In this document: in pieces, positions 43,666 through 52,881 of the stretch | How the letters are laid out: each line of letters opens with the position of its first letter | Position numbering within the stretch: the first letter of the stretch is position 1 | Origin: Desulfolucanica intricata | GTDB lineage: Bacteria; Bacillota; Desulfotomaculia; Desulfotomaculales; Desulfofarciminaceae | DNA length: 64,000 nt | Direction of reading: 5' to 3' | NCBI RefSeq assembly: GCF_001592105.1 | Contig: NZ_BCWE01000007.1 | Location: 166,630 to 230,629 of the forward strand | Position numbers and translations under genes: made by a program | The notes under the pieces: generated by a model | What the model was told of the DNA's origin: nothing | The model's input: only the letters and a program-made list of their open reading frames with translations | Databases searched by the model: none

Positions 43666-44966
43666 CGCAAGTTTTCCCCCTCGTGAACACCCTGTTCAGA
43701 ATTGACAGAAGGCATAGTACGGAAGATTGTACCGGTTCTTCTGATTTTATAATCTACCTCCACGTTTACCACGGCGGTTTCATATAAAACAGGCCAGTTC
43801 AGCTCCTGCCACTCCTTTTCAGTTAGGACCAGGCGCCTGGCCTTCATACCAAAGCCCATAATATCAGACTTAAACTCCTGCTGTGTTTTTGCAACCAGTG
43901 CATCCGCCTCCTTTTGAATTTTATTGGCAAAGGCTTTTTCTAAAACCGGCCTGTTTTGGGGCAGTCCATAATCAATGGTACTGAGAGCCCCTAAGACATT
44001 TCCCTCTAAACTTAACTTGGCATCAATGACAGCACCCTCCTCTAACAACTTAACTTTTATTCGGGGTTTCCTTGCCTGAGAGACATCCATGGAAAGAACG
44101 CTCTTAGGATCCATTGGGTCTTTAACAGAAAAAACACTTCTTTCAAATTTACCACGAAACATAGAGTATATAATAGTTTCATCACCGTTCAATTCTCCGA
44201 CCATTTTATCATCCTTAAAGGCAGCGGCTCCTATGGCTTCAAGTTCTACCCCACCCTTTTTAATCAGCCGCCCGGCTTCATAACTTCCTTCTGTTCTGTA
44301 TTCACTCTGACCGGTATGGGGCGGCAGCTTCTCATTAGATTCGGCAATTACCATAGATATTGGATTAATACCTTCAACTTTCAGTTCGTTATAAAAGTCC
44401 TGCAGTTTTTCACTGGGAATAAAGCCTGTATATTTTTGCGTAGCAGCCAGTAATTCTATGTATTTAGCCGGGTTTACTTCAAGTAAAGGTTTCATCTTTT
44501 TAAGAATTTCTTCCGGTTTCTCTTTAGAAACTGCCACAAAAGCAGTTCCCCTGGTTTCCCTAAACTGAAGCAGTGTTCTGATAAGTTTTACCATTGAGCC
44601 GTCTCTGGCCATCGCTTCGGAAAATATGATCCCTTTGGCATGCATTAGAGAAATTTTTCTACCTATAAAGGTATTGACCAGATTCATGGAAGCGTACAGA
44701 CTCGGAGACTCTACCGTTACGATTGGTGAATCAGTTTGCTTATCGCTGCCGCCGCCAGTGCCGCCACCTTCTCCTCCGGCCATACTTTGGGGATTGGCTA
44801 TAAGGTAGGATACTCGCAGCAAGTTTTCGGCACCATGGTCTATCCCGATTAGCAGTACATAAGACAATTCGTCAGGCTCATATTTGCTACCGCAGCCTGA
44901 AGAAACAAGGGTAAGTAATAACAATAATACTAATATACCACAGCCAAACCTGCTATTTTTTAACAC
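43662..44966 (-). CDS. Spore germination protein, Ger(x)C family lipoprotein
   Basis: 434 residues, GTG start. Lipobox S-S-G-C (near residue 25), Ger(x)C features L-S-Y-V-L-L-I-G-I-D, the F-R-E-T-R-G-T-A-F-V-A-V-S segment, and the conserved C-terminal D-I-M-G-F-G-M-K-A-R-R. Lipoprotein of the inner spore membrane, partner of GerA and GerB in the receptor for germinants. Overlaps gerB by 14 bases. Confidence 0.93.
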   Translation of the reverse strand: MLKNSRFGCGILVLLLLLTLVSSGCGSKYEPDELSYVLLIGIDHGAENLLRVSYLIANPQSMAGGEGGGTGGGSDKQTDSPIVTVESPSLYASMNLVNTFIGRKISLMHAKGIIFSEAMARDGSMVKLIRTLLQFRETRGTAFVAVSKEKPEEILKKMKPLLEVNPAKYIELLAATQKYTGFIPSEKLQDFYNELKVEGINPISMVIAESNEKLPPHTGQSEYRTEGSYEAGRLIKKGGVELEAIGAAAFKDDKMVGELNGDETIIYSMFRGKFERSVFSVKDPMDPKSVLSMDVSQARKPRIKVKLLEEGAVIDAKLSLEGNVLGALSTIDYGLPQNRPVLEKAFANKIQKEADALVAKTQQEFKSDIMGFGMKARRLVLTEKEWQELNWPVLYETAVVNVEVDYKIRRTGTIFRTMPSVNSEQGVHEGENLR

Positions 44967-46062
44967 CGGCTTTGTCCCCCTTTTTACGAATTATTGCCAA
45001 AATTAACAGCAGTGCCGGTATACCAAAAAAGGGAATGAACGCAAATTCTCCGAAAACATTATTAGCTATTAAAACAGTATCAGGCAAACTTGACGGGATA
45101 AAAGCCAACGAGCACATAATTATGATTGTGGGTAAAATAAGCGGTCGATAATCTGGCAGCTTTAGCAGATTTGTAAATACATAGCAAAAGCCGTAAATGC
45201 CGGCAGCTTCCCAGAGGTAACCGCTAAAAACCCAAAAAAATACAAAAATTGCTTCTATACGCTGTAAAAACCTGCCTAAATAAACACTCCGGGCCATCTT
45301 ATACAGGGGTAGATAGGGCTCCTCTCCTATTACGGAGGGGAAAGTAAGTGTGTAGGTCAAAACCATCGTTAAGAATATCAGCATTGAAATTACAATACTT
45401 TTATATCCGATACTTTTGATCTGCCTGGAATAAAATATTAAAGGTAATAAATATAAAAAATTTAGCTCTATGAAATCTGAAGTGCACAAGGTACCATATG
45501 TTAGAATTTGACTTATTCCTTTGCCCAAAGGGGGAAATAACCAATCTAAATTCCAGCTGGGGTAAGTTAACAGCACTATCAATAGAATAGCTCCCAGTGC
45601 AAATGGAAAAGAAAGATAGCAGGCGCCGGCAATTGTTTTTATACCCAGGTATGCCACAACTCCTGCAGCAAATACCAAAGTTAGCGTTATTATACTAATA
45701 GGTGTTTCAGGCAGGGCCACTATGATAATCATTTCCGAAAATCTTCTTAAACCTAAAGATAAATCAAAGAGCCAGGGAAATAATACAGCTATAACTATAA
45801 GGACTCCGAAATATTGCCCTGTCACATTTTCAACAATTTCAGGAAAGGACTGGTTTGGAAAGCGCTCTAAAAACTTAGCAATAAAGCTGAAAAAAAACAA
45901 AGTAATGAGGCCGGAAAGAAGAACAATCATCCAGGCAGCACTGCCTCCATAACCGGCGATAATGGCCGGGTAGGCTAAAAAGACTTTAGTAGAAATGGCA
46001 GTTGCTATTAAAGCAATAGCTTCACTCTGTCCGAGCTTGATCTTTTCGAGCATCATTCTCAC
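44953..46062 (-). CDS. Spore germination protein, GerB family (endospore germination permease)
   Basis: 369 residues, ten hydrophobic segments of the APC/amino-acid permease fold. S-W-N-L-D-W-L-F-P-P-L-G-K-G-I in the loop and Y-P-A-I-I-A-G-Y-G-G-S-A-A-W are typical of GerB. Binds or senses the germinant. Its start overlaps the end of gerA by 41 bases. Confidence 0.93.
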   Translation of the reverse strand: MRMMLEKIKLGQSEAIALIATAISTKVFLAYPAIIAGYGGSAAWMIVLLSGLITLFFFSFIAKFLERFPNQSFPEIVENVTGQYFGVLIVIAVLFPWLFDLSLGLRRFSEMIIIVALPETPISIITLTLVFAAGVVAYLGIKTIAGACYLSFPFALGAILLIVLLTYPSWNLDWLFPPLGKGISQILTYGTLCTSDFIELNFLYLLPLIFYSRQIKSIGYKSIVISMLIFLTMVLTYTLTFPSVIGEEPYLPLYKMARSVYLGRFLQRIEAIFVFFWVFSGYLWEAAGIYGFCYVFTNLLKLPDYRPLILPTIIIMCSLAFIPSSLPDTVLIANNVFGEFAFIPFFGIPALLLILAIIRKKGDKAGVKK

Positions 46063-47809
46063 CGCCCTCCTCAGCCTGGTCTGCCGGCCATTTATTTTTT
46101 GTCCATATTCGGCTTAAACGTGGCTGGCGACGTACATCCAGGGGTTGCAGATAGTCGGGCCGAATATCTTGATTCCATGCCGGCGCGCGTGCCAGTAAGT
46201 CAGTGCCGGGAACTGTTCTGGGCGCGATTGGGGCCAAGTAAGGCACTCCGAAGGACTTCATACTGAGCAGTAGGCATAAAAGCAAAAATAACCCTGTAGA
46301 AATACCAAAAAAGCCCAGGCCCGCAGCCAGAAAGATGAAGATAAAACGCATAAACCTGAAGCCAAAAGAGGCAGCGTAATTGGGAATAGCATAGGAAGAC
46401 AGGCCGGTTACTGCTACAACAATAATTAAAATCGGGCTGACTATGGAGGCTGAAACTGCAGCCTGTCCAAGAATTAAAGTACCCACTATTCCCAGGGTCG
46501 GCCCGATTACCCCCGGTACACGGACTCCTGCCTCGCGCACCAGCTCAAAGGCTAATTCCATTAAAAGCAGCTCAACAATAGTTGGAAAGGGTACGCGCTC
46601 TTTAGAGGCGGTAATGGACAATAAAAGATCAGTAGGAATCATTTCCTGGTGAAATGTAGCAATAGCTACATAAAAAGCCGGAAGCAGCATGGTCAAAAAT
46701 ACTGCTGCCACCCGAATGAGCCTGAGCCAGAAGCCATATACAAAACGTACATAATGATCCTCGGGGCTGTGCAAAAAATCGAAAAGAGTTCCCGGTACCA
46801 CCATTACAAAAGGAGTATTGTCAACTATAATTGCTACTTTCCCTTCTACCAGCATCGAGGCAACCCGGTCGGGGCGCTCGGTCTTAATGGTCTGCGGGAT
46901 TAAAGAAAAGGGGTGATCCTCAATAAACTCTTCCAGTATTCCGGTTTCAGGAACATAATCAGCCTTAATACCGGAAATACGTCTTTTTACTTCTTTTATA
47001 AGTTTCGGGTTAGCAAGATTTTTTAAATACATAATAGCAACGTTACTGTTATTACGTTTCCCTAACTGCTGAAATTCAGTTATCAGATGTTCTGAGTGGA
47101 TAATCCTGCGAATTAACGCTGTATTCGACCGCAGGTTCTCCACGAACCCCTCCTGGGGGCCCTGCACAACCTGTTCGGTTCGGGCCGCTTCCACACTACG
47201 GTGTTGATAACCTTTAGTTTCAGCAGCTATGCAGCAGGAGGCACCTTCAAAAAAGATTACTGTAGCCCCCGCAGTAACAGAAGTGACCACATCTTTATAT
47301 TCAATTAATATTTCTACTTGATTACTGGGTAAATAGTTTTGCAAAACTTTTTTACAGGTATCCAGCTTTATGCCATTTACCGGTTCCAAATTGGACATAA
47401 GCATCAGAGGTTTAAGAATAGAATTGTTTATCACGTTTTTATCCGACATACCCTCCATAAAAACTAAAAATGCATTCAGCGGGGGTGTGCTGGCCAGTTT
47501 AAATTCACGGATTACCACGTCTTTGTTTAAGGGTATATGAAATAATGTCTCAATACGTTCTTTATTTATTTTTAAGTCAGCTTGAATTACCCACTCAGTT
47601 ATCTGATCCTTGGTTGTCTTCTTAAACTCGCCTGCCTTTTTAGGCTTTTTTACTTTTCGCTCAGATTGTTTACCGGTAACAGCATTTCCACTGTCTTCAC
47701 CGTCAGATGCCAGCTCTTCCTCCTGCTCTGTTTCCTTAAGAGAAAAAGTTTCATAGCTAGGAGGCCCGTTATAGCCAAAGATTTTTGTAACCAAATCTTT
47801 CAGATTCAT
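46022..47809 (-). CDS. Spore germination protein, GerA family
   Basis: 595 residues. N-terminal hydrophilic domain with a 70-residue charged Lys/Glu spacer; then the conserved E-G-M-S-D-K, V-F-F-E-G-A-S, P-F-V-M-V-V-P-G-T, Y-A-I-P-N-Y-A-A-S and four or five membrane segments near the C-terminus. Main subunit of the germinant receptor. Followed by GerB, GerC and the small membrane gene, one operon. Confidence 0.95.
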   Translation of the reverse strand: MNLKDLVTKIFGYNGPPSYETFSLKETEQEEELASDGEDSGNAVTGKQSERKVKKPKKAGEFKKTTKDQITEWVIQADLKINKERIETLFHIPLNKDVVIREFKLASTPPLNAFLVFMEGMSDKNVINNSILKPLMLMSNLEPVNGIKLDTCKKVLQNYLPSNQVEILIEYKDVVTSVTAGATVIFFEGASCCIAAETKGYQHRSVEAARTEQVVQGPQEGFVENLRSNTALIRRIIHSEHLITEFQQLGKRNNSNVAIMYLKNLANPKLIKEVKRRISGIKADYVPETGILEEFIEDHPFSLIPQTIKTERPDRVASMLVEGKVAIIVDNTPFVMVVPGTLFDFLHSPEDHYVRFVYGFWLRLIRVAAVFLTMLLPAFYVAIATFHQEMIPTDLLLSITASKERVPFPTIVELLLMELAFELVREAGVRVPGVIGPTLGIVGTLILGQAAVSASIVSPILIIVVAVTGLSSYAIPNYAASFGFRFMRFIFIFLAAGLGFFGISTGLFLLLCLLLSMKSFGVPYLAPIAPRTVPGTDLLARAPAWNQDIRPDYLQPLDVRRQPRLSRIWTKNKWPADQAEEGGENDARKDQARTE

Positions 47810-47864
47810 TATCTCACCATCCCGTATCAGTATTTTTCCACTAGTGGTAATATTTATTCAAACT

Positions 47865-47898
47865 AAAAAACAGTGCCGTTAGCAGCACTGCTTTTTTT
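47865..47898. terminator. Terminator between gerA and ktrA regions
   Basis: 6-7-bp stem CAGTGC / GCACTG flanked by A and T runs on both sides; can stop the KtrA transcript on the minus strand. Confidence 0.75.
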
Positions 47899-48577
47899 AA
47901 AATATCTCATTACTCTTATCTTTAAAATTCTCTTTTACAAATGCACGCATCATATCTCTACGTCCAAAAACAACTATATTATCTCCTGAATTTAGCACAG
48001 TTGAAGCTCGCGGCTGAATAGTTTCATTGTTTCTGTAAATTAATAATATATAAATTCCAAAGCGCCTGGGAATATCCAACTCAGCAGTAGTGTGCCCTAT
48101 AAAGCCGGTACCAACCTCCATTTGTTCTACTACAAAACCCCGGGGTAATTCCAAAAGGTCTATGACAGTATCGTTGGAAATAAAATGAGCCAATCTCCTG
48201 CCGATATCTCTTTCAGGAAATACCACGCGGTCGGCACCCATTTTTAGTAGTACATTGCCCCGTCTTTTTGTGGAGGCTTTTACAGATACAGTAACTCCTG
48301 CCTCTTTAAGAATATGCGTAGCAATTAAGGTTCCTTCAAAATCCTCACTCATCCCTACTACTGCTTCATCAAAATTCTTATCACCAACAATCCGGATTAA
48401 ATCTTCTTCATTCTCTCCCACGTCAAGTATTGCACCTGAAACTATCATGTCACGAACATCATTTAAAGCTTCTTCATTAGCATCTATTGCAAAGATATCA
48501 TGCCCATTTTCATAAAGACCTTCTATTACACCACGACCAAAACTTCCAACACCAATTACTAAAACCGATTTCTTCAT
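47897..48577 (-). CDS. ktrA: KtrA-type potassium channel regulatory (RCK) subunit
   Basis: 226 residues. RCK_N Rossmann domain with G-V-G-S-F-G-R-G (nucleotide loop) and acidic A-I-D-A-N-E; RCK_C domain from about 140. Gates the KtrB channel in response to ATP/ADP or c-di-AMP. 15 bases after ktrB on the same strand. Confidence 0.93.
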   Translation of the reverse strand: MKKSVLVIGVGSFGRGVIEGLYENGHDIFAIDANEEALNDVRDMIVSGAILDVGENEEDLIRIVGDKNFDEAVVGMSEDFEGTLIATHILKEAGVTVSVKASTKRRGNVLLKMGADRVVFPERDIGRRLAHFISNDTVIDLLELPRGFVVEQMEVGTGFIGHTTAELDIPRRFGIYILLIYRNNETIQPRASTVLNSGDNIVVFGRRDMMRAFVKENFKDKSNEIF

Positions 48578-48592
48578 AAAACAAGCTCTCCT

Positions 48593-49906
48593 CTAACCAA
48601 TTAGAATCTCTTCTTTCATATAGCGTAAACGCCGGTACTCCTGCTTTGCTAAAAAAATAACCAGTGATAAAACCCCAATCCTCCCCACAAACATTAATAA
48701 AATAATTAATATTTGTCCAATAGAAGATAACTGCTGTGTAATTCCCAGTGACAGACCAACCGTTGCAAAAGCAGAAACTACTTCAAATAAAACCGGTAGA
48801 AACGGAAGTTTTTCTATAATCATTAAGATAAAAGTACTGGTACATACCAGAATTAGTGCAATGATCGTAACAGTAAAAGCCTTATTTACACTTTCCGATG
48901 AAATTTCACGTTCCATTATAACCACTTCTTTTTTCCCCCGGGCAATTGCCCAAACAGCAAGTACGATTGTACCTATAGTTGTAGTTTTAATGCCCCCGCC
49001 AACTGAGCCCGGACTGGCTCCAATAAACATCATTAATATCATTAAAAAGATAAAGGGCTCACTCCAGTTTGAAATAGGTACAGAAGTAAAACCTGCCGTT
49101 CTGGTTACAGATTGAAATAAACTTTCGACAATTTTATTTTCCAAAGGAAGCCTTGCCATGGAATCGTTATACTCAGTAAAAAAATAACAAGTACTGCCTA
49201 ATAGTGTAATTATACCGGTAACCCATAATACTAAACGGCTATGAAGGCTTGGTTTATGCCACCGGCGTTGTATCAGCAGTTCCTGCAGCACAACGTAGCC
49301 AAGGCTTCCCAGTAAAATTAATGATATAAACACTAAATATAGGCCCGGATAATTACGGAACGGCTCCAGGCTTTGTCCCGTTAAGTCAAAACCGGCCCCG
49401 TTAAAAGCGCTTACTGTGTGAAAAAGTACAAAAAAAAGGCCTTCCAATAAACCGTTATTCCATACACCCGGTGCTAATAGCGCAATCAGAACAGCCCCGA
49501 TACCTTCAATGGTCAGTGTCAGTTTAACAACACTTTTCACAAGTCGAAGTACACCCGCAACATTAAAATGATTACGGTCTTGGACGATGAGATATCTGAG
49601 TCCCAGTTGGATTCTCATTCCAAGAAGTATCAGGAATATGGTTGTTATAACCATAAGTCCCAGACCACCGATCTGTATTAAGATCAGAATCACTGTCTGT
49701 CCAAATAATGTCCAATGGGTACCTGTTGCCACCACTGTAAGTCCGGTTGCTGTTAAAGCTGAAATAGCAGTAAACAGAGCTTGTAAAAAAGTACTTGAAC
49801 CCTCCACAGATGATGCCCACGGGAGCATGAGTAAAACCGTTCCTATCAGACCAACGGTACTATAGCCGGCCACTAATAACTGGCCGGGTCTTAGTCTCTT
49901 AATCAT
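48593..49906 (-). CDS. ktrB: KtrB-type potassium uptake channel
   Basis: 437 residues, eight membrane helices with four pore loops. Selectivity-filter repeats such as T-A-T-G-L, S-A-F-N-G-A-G-F, R-T-A-G-F and F-A-T-V-G-L are present. Works with KtrA for sodium-dependent K+ uptake. First gene of the pair. Confidence 0.93.
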   Translation of the reverse strand: MIKRLRPGQLLVAGYSTVGLIGTVLLMLPWASSVEGSSTFLQALFTAISALTATGLTVVATGTHWTLFGQTVILILIQIGGLGLMVITTIFLILLGMRIQLGLRYLIVQDRNHFNVAGVLRLVKSVVKLTLTIEGIGAVLIALLAPGVWNNGLLEGLFFVLFHTVSAFNGAGFDLTGQSLEPFRNYPGLYLVFISLILLGSLGYVVLQELLIQRRWHKPSLHSRLVLWVTGIITLLGSTCYFFTEYNDSMARLPLENKIVESLFQSVTRTAGFTSVPISNWSEPFIFLMILMMFIGASPGSVGGGIKTTTIGTIVLAVWAIARGKKEVVIMEREISSESVNKAFTVTIIALILVCTSTFILMIIEKLPFLPVLFEVVSAFATVGLSLGITQQLSSIGQILIILLMFVGRIGVLSLVIFLAKQEYRRLRYMKEEILIG

Positions 49907-50051
49907 TCCGTTACCCCTGAATCTGTCATTGTTAAATTAAAACTCTAGATCCCTTCATACGTTATATTTTAGGAGTATCAACTTCTACAAATTATATTAT
50001 TTCCTAAAAAGCACATTTACTAAAGTTAACGGCAAAAACTTTTAAAATAAA

Positions 50052-50078
50052 AAAGGGAGAGAAAAATTTCCTCCCTTT
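50052..50078. terminator. Terminator of the LTXXQ gene
   Basis: 8-bp stem AAAGGGAG / CTCCCTTT with an 11-base loop and A/T flanks, 15 bases past the stop codon. Confidence 0.65.
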
Positions 50079-50092
50079 ACCAAAAAGTCAAG

Positions 50093-50560
50093 TTATTTAT
50101 AAATACCCATAGCAAAGCCACCGTAGGCACCCATTTTGCAGAATCCGCTCTTGGCCATCTGGGCTAACTGCTCTTGGGTTAATAAAGAAAGACACTGCTG
50201 TCTGCTCTCCCGGGTAATACTGCTAAGTTTACTGCGCAGGTCATTAATCTCTGCGATTTTAGCATCAATCATAGCTTGATCCGGATTTTTCTGCAGCTGC
50301 AGCTGTCTCAGCTGGAAAGTACTGTCCATCAATTTGATCTTTATATCACGGGTCTTTTCATAGGTATTCTGCCTGATCTCACGCATCTTGGTTATTTGCT
50401 CACCGGTAAGGTTTAGGGCATCTACCGGATTAACCCAGTTATTATTTGAGAGCATCCGGGGACCACCACCTCCCGCTCCAAGACCGGCGGCCGAAGCAAT
50501 TGAAGCGATACTGAAAACTAAAAACACTGCAATTATTAAAATACCCATTTTCCTTTTCAT
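50093..50560 (-). CDS. Spy/CpxP-like (LTXXQ) exported chaperone
   Basis: 155 residues. Signal peptide (first 24), then a helical body with L-N-L-T-G-E-Q-I-T-K-M and L-S-L-L-T-Q-E-Q-L-A-Q-M, the two LTXXQ motifs of Spy/CpxP. In other bacteria they protect extracytoplasmic proteins or sense metals. Mature protein is rich in Gln and Lys, and contains one Cys in each half. Confidence 0.82.
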   Translation of the reverse strand: MKRKMGILIIAVFLVFSIASIASAAGLGAGGGGPRMLSNNNWVNPVDALNLTGEQITKMREIRQNTYEKTRDIKIKLMDSTFQLRQLQLQKNPDQAMIDAKIAEINDLRSKLSSITRESRQQCLSLLTQEQLAQMAKSGFCKMGAYGGFAMGIYK

Positions 50561-50767
50561 CAGTTCACCCCCCTTTTATTTAATTACACAATTTTAAGCG
50601 CATTAATATATTGTCCAGTATATGTTACAAAATTATGAACAAAACTTAACAATTTTGTTAACTTCAAATTTAGATTAATCACGGGTCCTGAACTTGTCCA
50701 GCAGTAAAAAAAGTTGACTGTTTTATACGAGTCAACTTCTTTATATCACTACATATACGAGTTTTAC

Positions 50768-50842
50768 TTACACTACCCTGGTAAAATAAATATAGGCTGC
50801 AATTAACAAGAAACCAATACCAATCATAAACTTTATATCCAA
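50768..50842 (-). CDS. Very small membrane protein (24 aa)
   Basis: TTG start behind AGGGGTG; M-D-I-K-F-M-I-G-I-G-F-L-L-I-A-A-Y-I-Y-F-T-R-V-V then TAA. One membrane helix with a basic cytosolic end. Similar in size to KdpF or CydX but no such operon is here. Low-confidence small gene; a hairpin follows near 50720. Confidence 0.4.
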   Translation of the reverse strand: MDIKFMIGIGFLLIAAYIYFTRVV

Positions 50843-50896
50843 AAGTTACACCCCTGTATCTCTTTTTACAAAACATTTCGGATATACCAATTTTTC

Positions 50897-51580
50897 CTAT
50901 TCAAACATTAATTTTTCTAAAACCAATGGTTCCAGATATTTGCCATCTTTGTAAGCCCTCATGTTTCCGCCGGAGATTTCGTCAATTAATACAATTTGTT
51001 TGTCCTCACCTACTCTACCAAATTCAAATTTGATATCATACAACTCGATGCCTTTTTTTGCTAATTCTTCTCTTACTATATTGCCCACTTTCTTAGTAAG
51101 ATCTTTTAATACTTCGTATTCATCTGCAGAAAGTATTCCCAGCATAACCAGAGCATCCTTAGTAATAGGCGGATCTTCCCGTGCATCGTCTTTAAGTGTA
51201 ACCTCAACAAAAGCGTCTAAAGGCTGACCTTCTTCACAATAGCTGCCATAACGGCGTAAAAAACTTCCCACAGCTCTGTAGCGGCAGATTACTTCAATTC
51301 CCTTACCGAATACTGCTGCAGGCTTTACTATCATTGTTGCCTCATCGATATTTGCATCTACATAGTGTGTAGGTATTCCTTTTTCTTTTAATACTTCAAA
51401 AAATAACTTTGTTAATCTAAGTCCTGCCTTACCTACCCCGTCGATAGTTAAACCCACAGTATTCGCTCCCGGGTCAAAGACACCGTTTGCTCCTGTTACG
51501 TCATCCTTAAATTTAAGCAAGTAATTTCCATCTTCTAAATCATATACATTTTTTGTTTTACCTGTATAAATAAGCTTCAT
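50897..51580 (-). CDS. purC: Phosphoribosylaminoimidazole-succinocarboxamide synthase PurC
   Basis: 227 residues. G-K-T-K-N-V-Y nucleotide loop, E-V-I-C-R-Y-R-A-V-G-S-F-L-R-R-Y, K-F-E-F-G-R and L-I-D-E-I-S-G-G-N-M-R are the SAICAR synthase motifs. Joins CAIR and aspartate in purine synthesis. Monocistronic here; other pur genes absent. ATG with GAAAGGAT upstream. Confidence 0.95.
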   Translation of the reverse strand: MKLIYTGKTKNVYDLEDGNYLLKFKDDVTGANGVFDPGANTVGLTIDGVGKAGLRLTKLFFEVLKEKGIPTHYVDANIDEATMIVKPAAVFGKGIEVICRYRAVGSFLRRYGSYCEEGQPLDAFVEVTLKDDAREDPPITKDALVMLGILSADEYEVLKDLTKKVGNIVREELAKKGIELYDIKFEFGRVGEDKQIVLIDEISGGNMRAYKDGKYLEPLVLEKLMFE

Positions 51581-51808
51581 TATAATTAATCCTTTCTATA
51601 TTAGATATCAAACTCTTCGACTTCTCTTAGTCTATGGATAATATAAGAGTTTTCACCCCCAATATAATAAAATAGTTTTCTTATTAAGATAAATTTTATT
51701 ACCAGAATTATTTTACGATAAAATAACTTGAATTTAAACAATAATTATCAAATATTATCTATATACTTTCCTAATTTAATGCATCTCATCGAAGTGGTAT
51801 TAAAAATA

Positions 51809-51843
51809 ACCCATAGGATTGATTATCTATCAATCTTATGGGT
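51809..51843. terminator. Terminator of the E1 operon
   Basis: 15-bp stem ACCCATAGGATTGAT / ATCAATCTTATGGGT with a 5-base loop, 34 bases past the E1 beta stop. Confidence 0.75.
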
Positions 51844-51876
51844 CTTAACGCTCACAATGAGTAGAAATAATTTATG

Positions 51877-52857
51877 TTAGCCTATTATGGATTTAACTGC
51901 TTGAATAAGTTGCTCCTCGTTAGGAATATAAAACTGTTCTAAAGGTGGGCTAAAGGGGACCGGTATATCCGGTGCGGCCACCCGCTTTATAGGTGCCTTA
52001 AGGGTTCCGAAGGCTTCTTCCGCCACAAGCGCTGCAATCTCACCGCCAAAGCCACCTGTGCGGGTAGCCTCGTGCAGTACTACTAAGCGGCCGGTTTTGC
52101 GCACTGATTGAAGAATGGTTTCCTTGTCCAGTGGTACCAGCGTCCTTAAATCCACTATTTCGATTTCAATTCCCTCTTTACTTAATTGTGCCGCCGCTTT
52201 TAAAGCCACACCAAGCATTTTGGACCAGGTAACCACTGTCACATCTTTGCCCGGCTTCTTAATGTCAGCCACTCCGATAGGAATAGTGTAGTCTTCCTCG
52301 GGTACTTGTCCCGGAACAAAGTTAAGCATCATATCCTCAATAAAAATAACAGGGTTATCGTCTCTTATGGCTGATTTTAAAAGTCCCTTGGCATCTGCCG
52401 GGGTGCCCGGCATGACAACCTTTAAACCGGGGCAGTGGGCAACCCATGCCTCAAGGTTGTGAGAATGCTGGCAGCCTGCGCCAATTCCGGCGCCGGTTTT
52501 AATCCGAACCACCAGGGGAAAAGTGCTCTTGCCGCCGGACAGGTAGCGAAGTTTAGCGGCATGGTTTACAATTTGGTCAGAAGCAATAGTGAAAAACGGG
52601 TTAAACATGATTTCTACTACCGGCCGCAAGCCCATTACCGAAGCACCAACCGCCAATCCGGCAATGGCAGCCTCAGATACCGGTGTATCTTTTACCCTGC
52701 CTGGTCCGAATTCTTTTAAAAGTCCATAGGTAGGCATTACCGGTGATTCATGTATGGATTTTCCCACGCCCTCGCCCGCGATAAAAATACCGGGATCCCT
52801 GCGCATCTCTTCAGAAAGGGCCTGCTGAATAGCCTGCCCCATAGTAATCTGCTGCAT
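51877..52857 (-). CDS. TPP-dependent dehydrogenase E1 beta subunit (pyruvate/acetoin type)
   Basis: 326 residues. I-A-G-E-G-V-G-K, T-P-V-S-E-A-A-I-A-G-L-A-V-G-A, G-A-G-I-G-A-G-C-Q-H-S-H-N-L-E-A and H-E-A-T-R-T-G-G-F are E1 beta features. Forms a heterotetramer with E1 alpha encoded 24 bases upstream. Sequence does not separate pyruvate, acetoin and branched-chain use. Confidence 0.93.
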   Translation of the reverse strand: MQQITMGQAIQQALSEEMRRDPGIFIAGEGVGKSIHESPVMPTYGLLKEFGPGRVKDTPVSEAAIAGLAVGASVMGLRPVVEIMFNPFFTIASDQIVNHAAKLRYLSGGKSTFPLVVRIKTGAGIGAGCQHSHNLEAWVAHCPGLKVVMPGTPADAKGLLKSAIRDDNPVIFIEDMMLNFVPGQVPEEDYTIPIGVADIKKPGKDVTVVTWSKMLGVALKAAAQLSKEGIEIEIVDLRTLVPLDKETILQSVRKTGRLVVLHEATRTGGFGGEIAALVAEEAFGTLKAPIKRVAAPDIPVPFSPPLEQFYIPNEEQLIQAVKSIIG

Positions 52858-52881
52858 GGTTATTCTCCTTTCCTTTGCATT

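Noticed and set aside
50679..50876. 65-codon minus-strand frame
   Set aside because: Out of frame with the better-supported 24-residue membrane peptide; no ribosome site.
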